Below are positions 54,490 through 63,722 of a stretch of 64,000 nucleotides of DNA, in pieces. The notes below the pieces were generated by a model. It saw only the letters and a list, made by a program, of their open reading frames with translations, searched no databases and had not been told where the DNA came from. This DNA comes from Marinobacterium litorale DSM 23545 (GTDB lineage: Bacteria; Pseudomonadota; Gammaproteobacteria; Pseudomonadales; Balneatricaceae), in contig NZ_AUAZ01000007.1 of assembly GCF_000428985.1 (NCBI RefSeq), positions 108,188-172,187 on the forward strand, given 5' to 3'. Numbering within the stretch: position 1 is the stretch's first letter; the number at the start of each line of letters is the position of its first letter. The position numbers and the translations under genes are program-made.

Positions 54490-56649
54490 TCAGGCCATAT
54501 CCACATCGATCTCCAGGTCCTGCTCCAGCAGACGTTCGTAATCCTGTCGCTCCAGCGGGCGGCTCAGCAGGTAGCCCTGAACCAGATCGCAGTTCATCTG
54601 CCGCAGCTCGTGCAGCTGGTTTTCGTTTTCTACGCCCTCCGCGATGACCTGCAGGCGCAAACCGTGTGCCATGTGTAAAATCGCTTCGATGATCTTGCAG
54701 CACTGGGTACTGGTTTCGATGTCATCGATAAAACTGCGATCGATCTTGATCCGGTCCACGTTAAGATTGCGGATGCGGCTGAGCGAGGAATAGCCGGTGC
54801 CGAAGTCGTCGATGGAAACTTTGGCACCAAGCTGGCGGACCCGGTCGATCTGGGAGTGAATTCGCTCCATGTCTTCAATCAGCACGCCCTCGGTCAGCTC
54901 CAGCTCAAGGTGTTTAAGGAGTTCCGGTCTGCCTTCGAAGGCTTCGCGCAGTATCTGCTCCAGATCCGGACGCAGGAAGCTGATGCCGGAGAGGTTGACC
55001 GCCAGCTCCGGAAGGGCGAGCCCCCGTTTGGACCACTGCTCAAACTGCCGGGCCACCGCTTGAATCACCCAGCGGTCGATGCGCTTGACCAGGCCTGTCT
55101 GTTCGGCAAAGGGGATAAAGACAGCCGGTGAAATCAGGCCTTTTTCCGGATGGCGCCAACGCAGCAGGACTTCGGCCGTGACGGGCTGGTTACTGGTGAG
55201 CTGGAAGATCGGTTGGAAGACCAGGTAGAACTGATCCTGCTCCAGGGCCACCTGGATGTCCTGCCAGAGGGAAAGTCGCTGATCCACCGGCGCACTGCTT
55301 AAACTGTTGAACCAAACCCACTCCCGCTCCTCCTGGCGAGCCGCCCTCAGCGCCTCTTCGGCACGGCCGATTAACTGAAACTCCTGCTCACCATCCTCCG
55401 GGTAGAGGCTGACCCCGATACGTCCGTGCAGGCTGTAAGGCTGATTATTAATCGAAACCGGCTGGGCAATGGTGTCGAGTATGTCTCTGAGCAGTGTACG
55501 CAGTGCGGCGTCACTGCCGACTTCCGGACGTACCAGCGTCAGTGTATCTTCACCATGGCGGGCCAGTAGGTCATCCACCCTCAGTTGGTGTCGAAGCCGG
55601 TCGACGATCTCCTTGAGCACACTCTGAGCATGCTCACGACCCCAGCGGGTGGCGATTTCACGTAGCAGTACCAGCCGGATAACCAGCACCGCCATTCGGC
55701 TGTCGTGCTGTTCCTGGCGTGTGATCTCGCGCTCCAGCGCTTCGCCCAGTGCCTGGCGGTTATAGAGTCGGGTAACCGGGTCGAACTCTTCAAGAAACCG
55801 AGCATGTTCACTGAGTTTGCGCAGACGGCGGTTTTCCTGCGCCTGCTCCTGCAGTACGCCAATACTGCGTGCCAGTGCGCCCACCTCATCGCTTCGCTCG
55901 GCGCCGGCAATATCGGTTTCCAGAGTGCCATCGGCCAAGCGACGGGTTGCCAGGGCTAACTGGTTGATCGGATCGGTGATGTTGCGTGCCACGGCCAGTG
56001 CCAGACCCGCCGTGGCGAGTAACAGAGCCAGGGTCAGAATCGCCAGAGTTAACAGGCGCTGCATCACCTGCTGATCGATATCGCCAATATGCACGCCGGA
56101 GCCCAACAGCCAGTTGCTGCCCGGTATGCGCATTACATAGCTGACTTTGTCGGTTTCATCGCTGAGTTGGCCAGACTCGCTGATAGCCCATCGATAACTC
56201 CAGAAAACGGTGTCCCGGCCCTGGATCTGGTCGAGCAGCGTTTGAATGAGAGTGACGCCGCGGCTATCACGCAGGTTGTTAATGCTTTCTCCCTCCAGCT
56301 CCGGTCGGCCGGCATTGCTGATCATTAAGCCGTCGCTGTTGAGCAGGAAAAGGTAGCCGTTCTGGCGGTAGCGGGCGTTATCGAGTAAGGCGTGGGTGCG
56401 TTCCATCAGGGTCGACTGATCGATCATATGGGCGCCAAAACGGGCCTGGAGCTCGGATAGCTGCCCCCCGACCGTTTCTACGATGCTGCGAATTTCATCC
56501 TTGCGGGCATCGATCAGGTCAGCGCGGTGCAGGTAGGCCGCCAAGGTCGCGGTGGCCAGGATACTGCACATGAACAGCAGCACCAGCAGTAACAGCTTGC
56601 GACGAATACTGAGCTGGCTCAGTCCTGGCGTGGGCCTGTCGTATCGCAT
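54490..56649 (-). CDS. Cache-HAMP-GGDEF-EAL cyclic-di-GMP phosphodiesterase
   Basis: 719-residue membrane signalling protein. TM1 about 19-41, an sCache_2-type periplasmic sensor (YRQNGYLFLLNSDGLMISN), TM2 about 198-220, HAMP, a GGDEF domain (about 280-445) and an EAL domain (460-710). The GGDEF site is degenerate (HGEDT near 368), so cyclase activity is unlikely. The EAL keeps EVLLRW, NLS, ELTEG, DDFGTGYSS, KIDRSFI and EGVEN, so it is probably an active phosphodiesterase. It may lower cyclic-di-GMP for motility. Confidence 0.93.
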   Translation of the reverse strand: MRYDRPTPGLSQLSIRRKLLLLVLLFMCSILATATLAAYLHRADLIDARKDEIRSIVETVGGQLSELQARFGAHMIDQSTLMERTHALLDNARYRQNGYLFLLNSDGLMISNAGRPELEGESINNLRDSRGVTLIQTLLDQIQGRDTVFWSYRWAISESGQLSDETDKVSYVMRIPGSNWLLGSGVHIGDIDQQVMQRLLTLAILTLALLLATAGLALAVARNITDPINQLALATRRLADGTLETDIAGAERSDEVGALARSIGVLQEQAQENRRLRKLSEHARFLEEFDPVTRLYNRQALGEALEREITRQEQHDSRMAVLVIRLVLLREIATRWGREHAQSVLKEIVDRLRHQLRVDDLLARHGEDTLTLVRPEVGSDAALRTLLRDILDTIAQPVSINNQPYSLHGRIGVSLYPEDGEQEFQLIGRAEEALRAARQEEREWVWFNSLSSAPVDQRLSLWQDIQVALEQDQFYLVFQPIFQLTSNQPVTAEVLLRWRHPEKGLISPAVFIPFAEQTGLVKRIDRWVIQAVARQFEQWSKRGLALPELAVNLSGISFLRPDLEQILREAFEGRPELLKHLELELTEGVLIEDMERIHSQIDRVRQLGAKVSIDDFGTGYSSLSRIRNLNVDRIKIDRSFIDDIETSTQCCKIIEAILHMAHGLRLQVIAEGVENENQLHELRQMNCDLVQGYLLSRPLERQDYERLLEQDLEIDVDMA

Positions 56650-56719
56650 CGGTAATGTCCGACTCCCGCTGGATTTCAGTCTCTCTGTTTCCCGGAGCTG
56701 ATTTATTCTAGAACAGATA

Positions 56720-56746
56720 AAAAAGCCCGGAGAACCCGGGCTTTTT
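56720..56746 (-). terminator. Rho-independent terminator of metK
   Basis: 11-base stem (56720-56730 / 56736-56746), 5-base loop, with A run and T run so it is strong on either strand. It lies between metK and the downstream phosphodiesterase gene. Confidence 0.92.
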
Positions 56747-56782
56747 AGTGGTTATATCACGGCAGTCTAGCCTTTCTCTCGG

Positions 56783-57973
56783 TCAGAGACCAGCGGCGTC
56801 ACGCAGGGCTTCGGCCTTGTCGGTCTTCTCCCAGGGGAAGGCGGTAAAGCGGTCATCGCCGACGGTCATTTCGAATGGCTCGCGACCGAAATGACCGTAG
56901 GCGGCCGTTTGGCGATACATCGGATGCAGCAGATCCAACATGCGGGTAATCGCGAACGGACGCAGGTCAAAATGCTCGCGGATCAACTGGATGATCTTCT
57001 CTTCGGCTATTTTGCCGGTACCGAAGGTATTGACCGAAACCGAGGTTGGCTCGGCAACGCCAATGGCATACGAAACCTGAATTTCGCAACGTTCAGCCAG
57101 CCCCGCCGCGACGATATTCTTGGCCACATAACGGCCGGCATAGGCGGCTGAACGGTCCACCTTGGAGGGGTCTTTGCCGGAGAAAGCTCCGCCGCCGTGA
57201 CGGGCCATGCCGCCGTAGGTGTCGACAATGATCTTACGACCGGTCAGACCACAGTCACCCACCGGGCCGCCGATCACGAATTTGCCCGTGGGGTTGATGT
57301 GGTAACGGGTTCCCTTGTGCAACAGCTCCGGCGGCAGCACGTGCTTGATAATCAGCTCCTGCACGGCTTCCTGCAGGTCGGCCTGGGTCACGTCAGGATT
57401 ATGCTGGGTTGAGAGCACAACCGCATCGATAGCAACCGGTTTGCCGTTTTCATAGCGGCAGGTGACCTGGGATTTTGCGTCCGGGCGCAGCCAGGGCAGC
57501 AAGCCTGATTTACGCGCTTCTGCCTGACGCTCTACCAGACGGTGGGAGAAGCTGATCGGTGCCGGCATCAGGACATCGGTTTCGTTGGAGGCGTAGCCGA
57601 ACATCAGGCCCTGGTCGCCGGCGCCCTGATCCTCCGGCTTCTCGCGATCCACGCCCTGGGCGATGTCGACCGACTGTTTGCCGATGATGTTGATGACGCC
57701 ACAGGTTTCGCCATCGTAGCCCACATCCGATGAGGTGTAGCCGATGTCACAGATCACGTCACGCACCAGCTGCTCCAGATCGATCCAGGCGGTGGTGGAA
57801 ATCTCGCCGGAGACGATGGCAACGCCAGTCTTGACCATGGTCTCGCAGGCGACGCGGGCGTATTTGTCTTCGCACAGAATGGCGTCGAGCACCGCATCGG
57901 AGATCTGGTCGGCGATTTTGTCCGGATGGCCTTCGGAGACGGATTCGGAAGTGAACAGGCTGTATTCGCTCAT
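56783..57973 (-). CDS. metK: S-adenosylmethionine synthetase
   Basis: Makes SAM from methionine and ATP. 396 residues: [21 protein letters not shown], the P-loop-like [19 protein letters not shown] and ACETMVKTG are signatures. ATG start with AAGGA somewhat far (12 bases) upstream. Single-gene unit divergent from tkt and closed by a strong terminator. No SAM riboswitch was recognised in the 246-base upstream region; a dyad there may be an operator. Confidence 0.97.
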   Translation of the reverse strand: MSEYSLFTSESVSEGHPDKIADQISDAVLDAILCEDKYARVACETMVKTGVAIVSGEISTTAWIDLEQLVRDVICDIGYTSSDVGYDGETCGVINIIGKQSVDIAQGVDREKPEDQGAGDQGLMFGYASNETDVLMPAPISFSHRLVERQAEARKSGLLPWLRPDAKSQVTCRYENGKPVAIDAVVLSTQHNPDVTQADLQEAVQELIIKHVLPPELLHKGTRYHINPTGKFVIGGPVGDCGLTGRKIIVDTYGGMARHGGGAFSGKDPSKVDRSAAYAGRYVAKNIVAAGLAERCEIQVSYAIGVAEPTSVSVNTFGTGKIAEEKIIQLIREHFDLRPFAITRMLDLLHPMYRQTAAYGHFGREPFEMTVGDDRFTAFPWEKTDKAEALRDAAGL

Positions 57974-58027
57974 CAGTACTCGGGATCCTTAGCAGCTGGA
58001 AAATGTCGGCAAACAGTGAACTGGAAT

Positions 58028-58043
58028 ACCGTATTTTAACGGT
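58028..58043. promoter_or_regulatory. Dyad over a possible metK -10 element
   Basis: ACCGT and ACGGT arms around ATTTTA, about 60 bases before metK. On the minus strand it contains TAAAAT, a plausible -10, so binding there would block metK transcription. Confidence 0.35.
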
Positions 58044-58106
58044 CAGAAATAGGGATTGCCTAATCTGAAAGCCGTTTCGCCATGAAAAATTTGCCCATTC
58101 CGGGTG

Positions 58107-58130
58107 AATTTGGCTCAAATTGGAGCAATT
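58107..58130. promoter_or_regulatory. Two interlocked palindromes upstream of tkt
   Basis: AATTTG-GCT-CAAATT (58107-58121) and AATTG-GAG-CAATT (58118-58130) share four bases, giving three arms spaced about one helical turn. They end 4 bases before the candidate tkt -35. Confidence 0.45.
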
Positions 58131-58134
58131 CGAT

Positions 58135-58163
58135 TTGAAGCGGGGGGTTATCTGCGCGAAAAT
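58135..58163 (+). promoter_or_regulatory. Candidate sigma-70 promoter for tkt
   Basis: TTGAAG (58135) and GAAAAT (58158) with 17-base spacing, each 4 of 6 consensus bases. Start site near 58170, giving a 50-base leader. Confidence 0.35.
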
Positions 58164-58219
58164 TGCGGCCTATTTTTCATCCTTACCCGCAAATTGGGCC
58201 AAGCCCAGGAGTAGAGTGA

Positions 58220-60214
58220 ATGTCCTCTCGTCGAGAACTTGCCAATGCCATCCGCGCGTTGAGCATGGACGCCGTACAGAAAGCCAAATCCGGTCATCCC
58301 GGTGCCCCCATGGGGATGGCGGATATCGCCGAAGTGCTGTGGAACGATTTCCTCAAGCATAACCCGAGTAATCCGCACTGGTTCGATCGGGACCGTTTCG
58401 TGCTCTCCAACGGGCACGGCTCAATGCTGCTCTACTCTCTGCTGCATCTGAGCGGCTACGACGTCAGCATCGACGATATCAAAAACTTCCGGCAGCTGGA
58501 CAGCAAAACCGCCGGGCATCCTGAGCTGGGTTACTGTCCGGGCGTTGAGACCACTACCGGCCCGCTGGGTCAGGGGATCACCAATGCTGTCGGTATGGCG
58601 ATTGCCGAGAAGGTACTGGCCGCCCAGTTCAACCGTGATGGTCATGAAGTGGTTGATCACTACACCTATGCCTTCATGGGTGACGGTTGCCTGATGGAGG
58701 GTATCTCCCACGAAGCCTGCTCTCTGGCCGGCACGCTGGGTCTGGGCAAACTGGTGGCGTTCTGGGATGACAACGGTATCTCCATCGATGGTGAGGTCGA
58801 AGGCTGGTTTACCGATGATACCCCTGCGCGTTTCGAAGCTTACGGCTGGCATGTGATCCGTGGTGTCGACGGCCACAATCCGGACCAGATTCGTGATGCC
58901 ATCGAGCAGGCGCGGGCTGAATCCGACAAGCCGACGCTGATCTGCTGCAAAACCATCATCGGTTTCGGCTCTCCCAACAAGCAGGGCAAGGAAGATTGCC
59001 ACGGTGCACCGCTGGGCGATGATGAAATCGCACTGGCACGCAAAGAGCTCAACTGGCCGCATCCAGCATTCGAGGTGCCGGCTGAAATATACGGTGACTG
59101 GAATGCCGTGGAAGCCGGCGGCCACGCCGAGAATGAGTGGAACGAGCGCATGGCCGCGTATCGCTCGGCCTATCCGGAGCTGGCTGACGAGCTGCTGCGC
59201 CGCCTGGCGGGTGATCTGCCCACGGATTTCGTGGCCAAGGCCGATGCCTGGATCGCCGAAGTTGCCGCCAAGGGTGAAAAGATCGCTTCGCGCAAAGCAT
59301 CGCAGAATGCCATCAACGCCTATGGACCGGATCTACCGGAGCTGCTTGGCGGATCGGCGGACCTGGCCGGCTCCAACCTGACGCTTTGGTCCGGCGCCAA
59401 GGGTGTGGACCGCAGCGACGCCAGCGGTAACTACCTCTACTACGGGGTGCGTGAGTTTGGCATGAGCGCGATCATGAACGGTATTGCGCTGCACGGTGGT
59501 TTTATCCCCTACGGCGCAACCTTCCTGGTCTTCATGGAATACGCCCGTAACGCGGTGCGCATGGCTGCTCTGATGAAGCAGCGGGTGATTTTTGTCTACA
59601 CCCACGACTCTATCGGCCTGGGCGAGGATGGTCCGACTCACCAGCCCATTGAGCAGCTGGCCAACCTGCGCTCGACGCCTAATATGAACACCTGGCGGCC
59701 CTGTGACGCGGTCGAGTCTGCCGTGGCCTGGAAAGCCGCGGTCATGCGTGACAATGGCCCCAGTGCGCTGATCTTCTCCCGTCAGGGCTTGCCGGCACAG
59801 CCGCGGACCAGCGATCAGGTCGAAGATATTCTGCGTGGCGGTTATGTCCTCAGCGACTGTGAAGGCGAGCCGGAGCTGATCCTTATCGCGACGGGCTCTG
59901 AAGTTGAACTGGCAATGGAGTCCGCAGAGGCGCTGCGCGCCGAAAAACGGCGGGTGCGTGTGGTATCCATGCCCTGCACTGAACGCTTCGATGCGCAGGA
60001 CAAGAGCTACCGCGACAGCGTGCTGCCGCCCTCCGTGCGCGCACGTATCGCCATCGAAGCGGCCCATGCCGACTTCTGGTTCAAGTACGTCGGCTTTGAT
60101 GGTGCGATTATCGCCATGCGTAGCTTCGGTGAGTCGGCGCCCGCTGGCGAACTGTTCGAACATTTCGGCTTTACGGTCGAAAAGGTGATCGGTAAGGCCA
60201 AGGCCCTGATCTGA
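58220..60214 (+). CDS. tkt: Transketolase
   Basis: Thiamine-diphosphate enzyme of the pentose phosphate pathway. 664 residues (E. coli 663). [21 protein letters not shown]/metal motif [18 protein letters not shown] to [18 protein letters not shown] and [16 protein letters not shown] are all present. ATG with AGGAG 8 bases before. Heads the tkt-epd-pgk-fba run; the hairpin after it may partly separate it from epd. Confidence 0.97.
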   Translation: MSSRRELANAIRALSMDAVQKAKSGHPGAPMGMADIAEVLWNDFLKHNPSNPHWFDRDRFVLSNGHGSMLLYSLLHLSGYDVSIDDIKNFRQLDSKTAGHPELGYCPGVETTTGPLGQGITNAVGMAIAEKVLAAQFNRDGHEVVDHYTYAFMGDGCLMEGISHEACSLAGTLGLGKLVAFWDDNGISIDGEVEGWFTDDTPARFEAYGWHVIRGVDGHNPDQIRDAIEQARAESDKPTLICCKTIIGFGSPNKQGKEDCHGAPLGDDEIALARKELNWPHPAFEVPAEIYGDWNAVEAGGHAENEWNERMAAYRSAYPELADELLRRLAGDLPTDFVAKADAWIAEVAAKGEKIASRKASQNAINAYGPDLPELLGGSADLAGSNLTLWSGAKGVDRSDASGNYLYYGVREFGMSAIMNGIALHGGFIPYGATFLVFMEYARNAVRMAALMKQRVIFVYTHDSIGLGEDGPTHQPIEQLANLRSTPNMNTWRPCDAVESAVAWKAAVMRDNGPSALIFSRQGLPAQPRTSDQVEDILRGGYVLSDCEGEPELILIATGSEVELAMESAEALRAEKRRVRVVSMPCTERFDAQDKSYRDSVLPPSVRARIAIEAAHADFWFKYVGFDGAIIAMRSFGESAPAGELFEHFGFTVEKVIGKAKALI

Positions 60215-60220
60215 TCAGAC

Positions 60221-60243
60221 AAAGGGGGTGTGAAGCCCCCTTT
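60221..60243 (+). terminator. Hairpin after tkt
   Basis: 8-base stem (60221-60228 / 60236-60243) rich in G:C with 7-base loop, 6 bases after the tkt stop. The 3' T run is only three bases, so partial termination is likely. Confidence 0.65.
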
Positions 60244-60281
60244 ATCCCTACCCCGTGTTACAGAATCGATAGCAGGTATAG

Positions 60282-61301
60282 ATGGCTTCGCGAGTCGCGA
60301 TTAATGGATATGGTCGGATCGGGCAGTGTGTACTGCGTGCTATCTATGAGCGCAAGCTCTCGGACAGGCTGTGTGTCGTTGCGCTGAACGAGCTGTCTGA
60401 TATCGATACATTGACCTATCTGACCCGCTACGACACGACCCATGGGCGCTTTCCCTTGCCTGTTGCCTGTGATAGCGACAGTCTGCTGATTGCCGATGAC
60501 CGTATCCGTGTGCTGAATCAGGAGTCGCCACAGGCTTTGCCCTGGAGCGACCTGAGGGTTGACCTGCTGCTGGAATGCTCCGGTTCCTTCCATAGCCGAG
60601 AGATCGCCGAACAGCATATTCAGGCAGGCGCTGCACGGTTGCTGTTCTCTCAGCCGGCCCAGGCCGATGTGGATGCTACCGTTGTTTTCGGGGTCAACCA
60701 GCATGAGCTGAAGGCATCGGACCGGATCGTTTCTGCGGCTTCATGCACAACAAACTGCGTGGTTCCGATTCTTGATCTGCTGGACCGGCATTTCGGGATC
60801 GAGAACGGTTTGACCACGACGATTCACTCGGCGATGAACGACCAGCCGGTGATCGACAGCTACCACCGAACCGACCTGCGGCTGACGCGCAGCGCCATGC
60901 AATCGATTATCCCGGTTGATACCGGACTCGATAAAGGGATTGACCGGCTGTTGCCGCAGCTGGCCGGGCGTTTCCGCTGTCGCCATGTGCGGGTACCGAC
61001 GATTAACGTGTCGTTGATGGATATGGCGATCAACCTGAAACGCCCCACCACCGCTGAAGCGGTCAATGCCCTGTTGCGCGATGCAGCCAGTGCCGGCCCC
61101 CTGGTGGGACTTCTGGGTTATACCGAGGAGCCTCATGCTTCGGTAGACTTTAACGGTGATCCCCGCTCCGGCGTTGTTGATGGTACCCAGACCTGTGTGG
61201 CCGGTGGCCATATGCTGAAACTGCTATGCTGGTTCGACAATGAGTGGGCGTTTGCCAACCGCATGGTTGATGTCGCCCTGCACTGGCTGGAGCAGCACTG
61301 A
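60282..61301 (+). CDS. epd: D-erythrose-4-phosphate dehydrogenase
   Basis: GAPDH-family enzyme supplying the pyridoxal-phosphate pathway from erythrose 4-phosphate. 339 residues, exactly the E. coli Epd length. NGYGRIGQCVLRAI NAD site; catalytic Cys155 in SAASCTTNC; HSAMNDQPVIDSYH, IIPVDTGLDKGI and VDFNGDPRSGVVDGTQT follow Epd rather than GAPDH. The epd-pgk-fba order supports this. A role as a second GAPDH cannot be fully excluded. Confidence 0.9.
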   Translation: MASRVAINGYGRIGQCVLRAIYERKLSDRLCVVALNELSDIDTLTYLTRYDTTHGRFPLPVACDSDSLLIADDRIRVLNQESPQALPWSDLRVDLLLECSGSFHSREIAEQHIQAGAARLLFSQPAQADVDATVVFGVNQHELKASDRIVSAASCTTNCVVPILDLLDRHFGIENGLTTTIHSAMNDQPVIDSYHRTDLRLTRSAMQSIIPVDTGLDKGIDRLLPQLAGRFRCRHVRVPTINVSLMDMAINLKRPTTAEAVNALLRDAASAGPLVGLLGYTEEPHASVDFNGDPRSGVVDGTQTCVAGGHMLKLLCWFDNEWAFANRMVDVALHWLEQH

Positions 61302-61363
61302 GCGCGAACTGAATACCCCAACACATACTGATAAGTGACACGATTAATCACGAGAGACTAGCG

Positions 61364-62530
61364 ATGAGCGTACTGAAAATGACGGACCTGGATCTGGCAG
61401 GCAAACGCGTGCTGATCCGAGAAGACCTGAATGTTCCCGTGAAAGATGGAGCGGTCACCTCCGATGCCCGTATCCGCGCCTCCCTGCCCACCATCGATAT
61501 GGCCCTGAAAGCGGGTGCCAAGGTGATGGTGATGTCGCATCTGGGCCGCCCCACCGAAGGTCAGTACGAAGAGCAATACTCACTGGCGCCTGTGGCCGCC
61601 CATGTGGGTAAGCTGCTGGGTCGTGATGTGCCACTGATCAAGGATTGGCTCGAGGGTGACTTTGAGCTTGAGCAGGGTGAACTGGTTCTGCTGGAAAACG
61701 TGCGCTTTAACAGCGGCGAGAAAAAAGATGATGAAGCGCTGTCCAGGAAAATGGCCGCACTGTGCGATATCTATGTGATGGATGCCTTTGGTACCGCACA
61801 CCGCGCCCAGGCTTCAACCCACGGTGTGGGCAAGTTTGCGCCGGTGGCCTGCGCAGGCCCTCTGCTGGCCAATGAACTGGATGCGCTGGGCAAAGCGCTC
61901 GATAAACCGGCCCGGCCCATGGCGGCTATCGTCGGCGGTTCCAAGGTATCCACCAAGCTGGAGGTCCTCAACGCCCTGTCCGACAAGTGCGACCAACTGA
62001 TTGTGGGCGGAGGCATCGCCAACACCTTCCTCGCTGCGGCCGGCAAGCCGGTGGGTAAGTCGTTGTGCGAACATGATCTGGTGGATACCGCCAAGGCATT
62101 GATGGCGAAAGTGGATATTCCGCTGCCGGTGGATGTGGTGGTTGCCTCCGAATTTTCCGAGCATGCGACCGCGGTTGTGAAGTCGGTGGATGATGTGACC
62201 GAAAACGATATGATTCTGGATATCGGGCCGCAGTCGGCACAAAACCTGGCAGGCCTGCTCAAGGAAGCGAAAACGATTATCTGGAATGGCCCGGTGGGTG
62301 TGTTTGAATTTGACCAGTTTGGCGAGGGCACCAAAACCCTGTCACTGGCGATTGCCGAGAGTGCGGGTTTCTCCATCGCTGGTGGTGGCGATACGCTGGC
62401 AGCTGTGGATAAATACGATATCGCGGATAAAGTGTCCTACATCTCCACCGGTGGTGGTGCCTTCCTGGAGTTTGTAGAAGGTAAGACGCTGCCGGCGGTT
62501 GCGATGCTGGAAGCTCGCGGGGCGCAGTAA
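61364..62530 (+). CDS. pgk: Phosphoglycerate kinase
   Basis: 388 residues. [23 protein letters not shown], the hinge and nucleotide motif [15 protein letters not shown] and [12 protein letters not shown] are characteristic. ATG with GAGA upstream. Second gene of epd-pgk-fba. A 7-base-pair GC-rich hairpin follows (62533-62555). Confidence 0.97.
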   Translation: MSVLKMTDLDLAGKRVLIREDLNVPVKDGAVTSDARIRASLPTIDMALKAGAKVMVMSHLGRPTEGQYEEQYSLAPVAAHVGKLLGRDVPLIKDWLEGDFELEQGELVLLENVRFNSGEKKDDEALSRKMAALCDIYVMDAFGTAHRAQASTHGVGKFAPVACAGPLLANELDALGKALDKPARPMAAIVGGSKVSTKLEVLNALSDKCDQLIVGGGIANTFLAAAGKPVGKSLCEHDLVDTAKALMAKVDIPLPVDVVVASEFSEHATAVVKSVDDVTENDMILDIGPQSAQNLAGLLKEAKTIIWNGPVGVFEFDQFGEGTKTLSLAIAESAGFSIAGGGDTLAAVDKYDIADKVSYISTGGGAFLEFVEGKTLPAVAMLEARGAQ

Positions 62531-62532
62531 AG

Positions 62533-62555
62533 GCCGGTTATGCGTCACAACCGGC
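62533..62555 (+). terminator. Hairpin between pgk and fba
   Basis: GCCGGTT/AACCGGC stem with 9-base loop, 2 bases after the pgk stop; T5 lies about 8 bases further. It may be a weak terminator or an mRNA processing/stability element. Confidence 0.5.
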
Positions 62556-62595
62556 GAAACAGAATTTTTGATGAATCAATTCAAAGGGTGAAACC

Positions 62596-63660
62596 ATGGC
62601 ACTGATCTCGATGCGCCAACTGCTGGACCATGCGGCCGAAAACGGCTACGGGATTCCGGCGTTTAACGTCAACAACCTCGAACAGATGCGTGCCATCATG
62701 GAGGCCGCATCGAAAACCGATTCTCCGGTCATCGTTCAGGCTTCGGCGGGCGCTCGCAAATACGCGGGTTCCAACTTCCTCAAGCATATGATCCTGGCGG
62801 CGATTGAGGAGTTTCCCCATGTGCCTGTGTGTATGCACCAGGACCATGGCACCAGCCCGGCCGTCTGCCAACGCTCTATTGCGCTAGGTTTCTCTTCGGT
62901 CATGATGGACGGGTCGCTGGGGAGCGATGGTAAAACCCCGACCAGCTACGAATATAACGTGGATGTCACCCGCCGCACGGTTGAGATGGCCCACGCCTGC
63001 GGTGTTTCGGTCGAGGGTGAGCTGGGTTGCCTGGGTTCGCTGGAAACCGGACAGGCGGGCGAAGAGGATGGCATCGGCGCGGAAGGTACGCTCTCCCATG
63101 AGCAGATGCTGACCGACCCGGACGAAGCGGCGGATTTCGTCAAGGCGACCAATGTGGACGCGCTGGCGATTGCCTGCGGTACCTCCCACGGTGCGTACAA
63201 GTTCACCAAGCCGCCCACCGGCGATACCCTGGCTATCGGCCGGATCAAGGAGATCCATGCGCGTATCCCCAACACCCATCTGGTGATGCACGGCTCCTCA
63301 TCCGTTCCCCAGGAGTGGCTGGCAATCATCAACGAATATGGCGGTGAGATTCCCGAAACCTACGGTGTACCGGTCGACCAGATCGTTGAAGGGATCAAGC
63401 ACGGCGTACGCAAGGTCAATATCGATACCGACCTGCGTCTGGCTTCCACCGGTGCGGTGCGTCGCTTCATGGCGCAGAACCCGTCCGAGTTCGATCCGCG
63501 TAAATTCCTCAAGGAAACCATCGGTGCCATGCGTGATATCTGTATTGCCCGCTATGAAGCCTTTGGTACCGCCGGCCATGCCAGCAAGATCACGGCAATC
63601 TCGCTGGAAGATATGGCGACCGCCTATGAAGCCGGTGAACTGGATGCAAAAGTAAACTGA
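62596..63660 (+). CDS. fba: Class II fructose-bisphosphate aldolase
   Basis: Zinc-dependent cleavage of fructose 1,6-bisphosphate. 354 residues of the Calvin-type (CbbA/FbaA) class IIB form. Catalytic Asp83 and zinc His84 in [52 protein letters not shown]; and [13 protein letters not shown]. Found after pgk as in Pseudomonas. AAGGGTG lies upstream of the ATG. Confidence 0.96.
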   Translation: MALISMRQLLDHAAENGYGIPAFNVNNLEQMRAIMEAASKTDSPVIVQASAGARKYAGSNFLKHMILAAIEEFPHVPVCMHQDHGTSPAVCQRSIALGFSSVMMDGSLGSDGKTPTSYEYNVDVTRRTVEMAHACGVSVEGELGCLGSLETGQAGEEDGIGAEGTLSHEQMLTDPDEAADFVKATNVDALAIACGTSHGAYKFTKPPTGDTLAIGRIKEIHARIPNTHLVMHGSSSVPQEWLAIINEYGGEIPETYGVPVDQIVEGIKHGVRKVNIDTDLRLASTGAVRRFMAQNPSEFDPRKFLKETIGAMRDICIARYEAFGTAGHASKITAISLEDMATAYEAGELDAKVN

Positions 63661-63675
63661 TCGGGACCATCTCAT

Positions 63676-63720
63676 CAGCAAAGGGCGGCCTTGAGCCCAC
63701 TGCTGTCCCATAGTTTTTTT
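63676..63720 (+). terminator. Possible fba terminator
   Basis: Interrupted stem (CAGCA/TGCTG and GGGC/GCCC around an 8-base loop, 63676-63705), then T7 at 63714-63720. The gap of 8 bases before the T run makes it imperfect. Confidence 0.45.
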
Positions 63721-63722
63721 GA

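Noticed and set aside
54431..54703. 91-codon N-terminal extension of rsmE
   Set aside because: RsmE begins MRIPRLF; the extension overlaps the phosphodiesterase gene and has shadow-frame composition.
57974..58219. SAM or SAH riboswitch before metK or tkt
   Set aside because: No multi-stem conserved structure could be found by eye; only short operators-like dyads are present.
60282..61301. Glycolytic GAPDH instead of Epd
   Set aside because: Length of 339 and the segments HSAMNDQP and IIPVDTGLDKGI follow Epd, and epd-pgk-fba order supports it.
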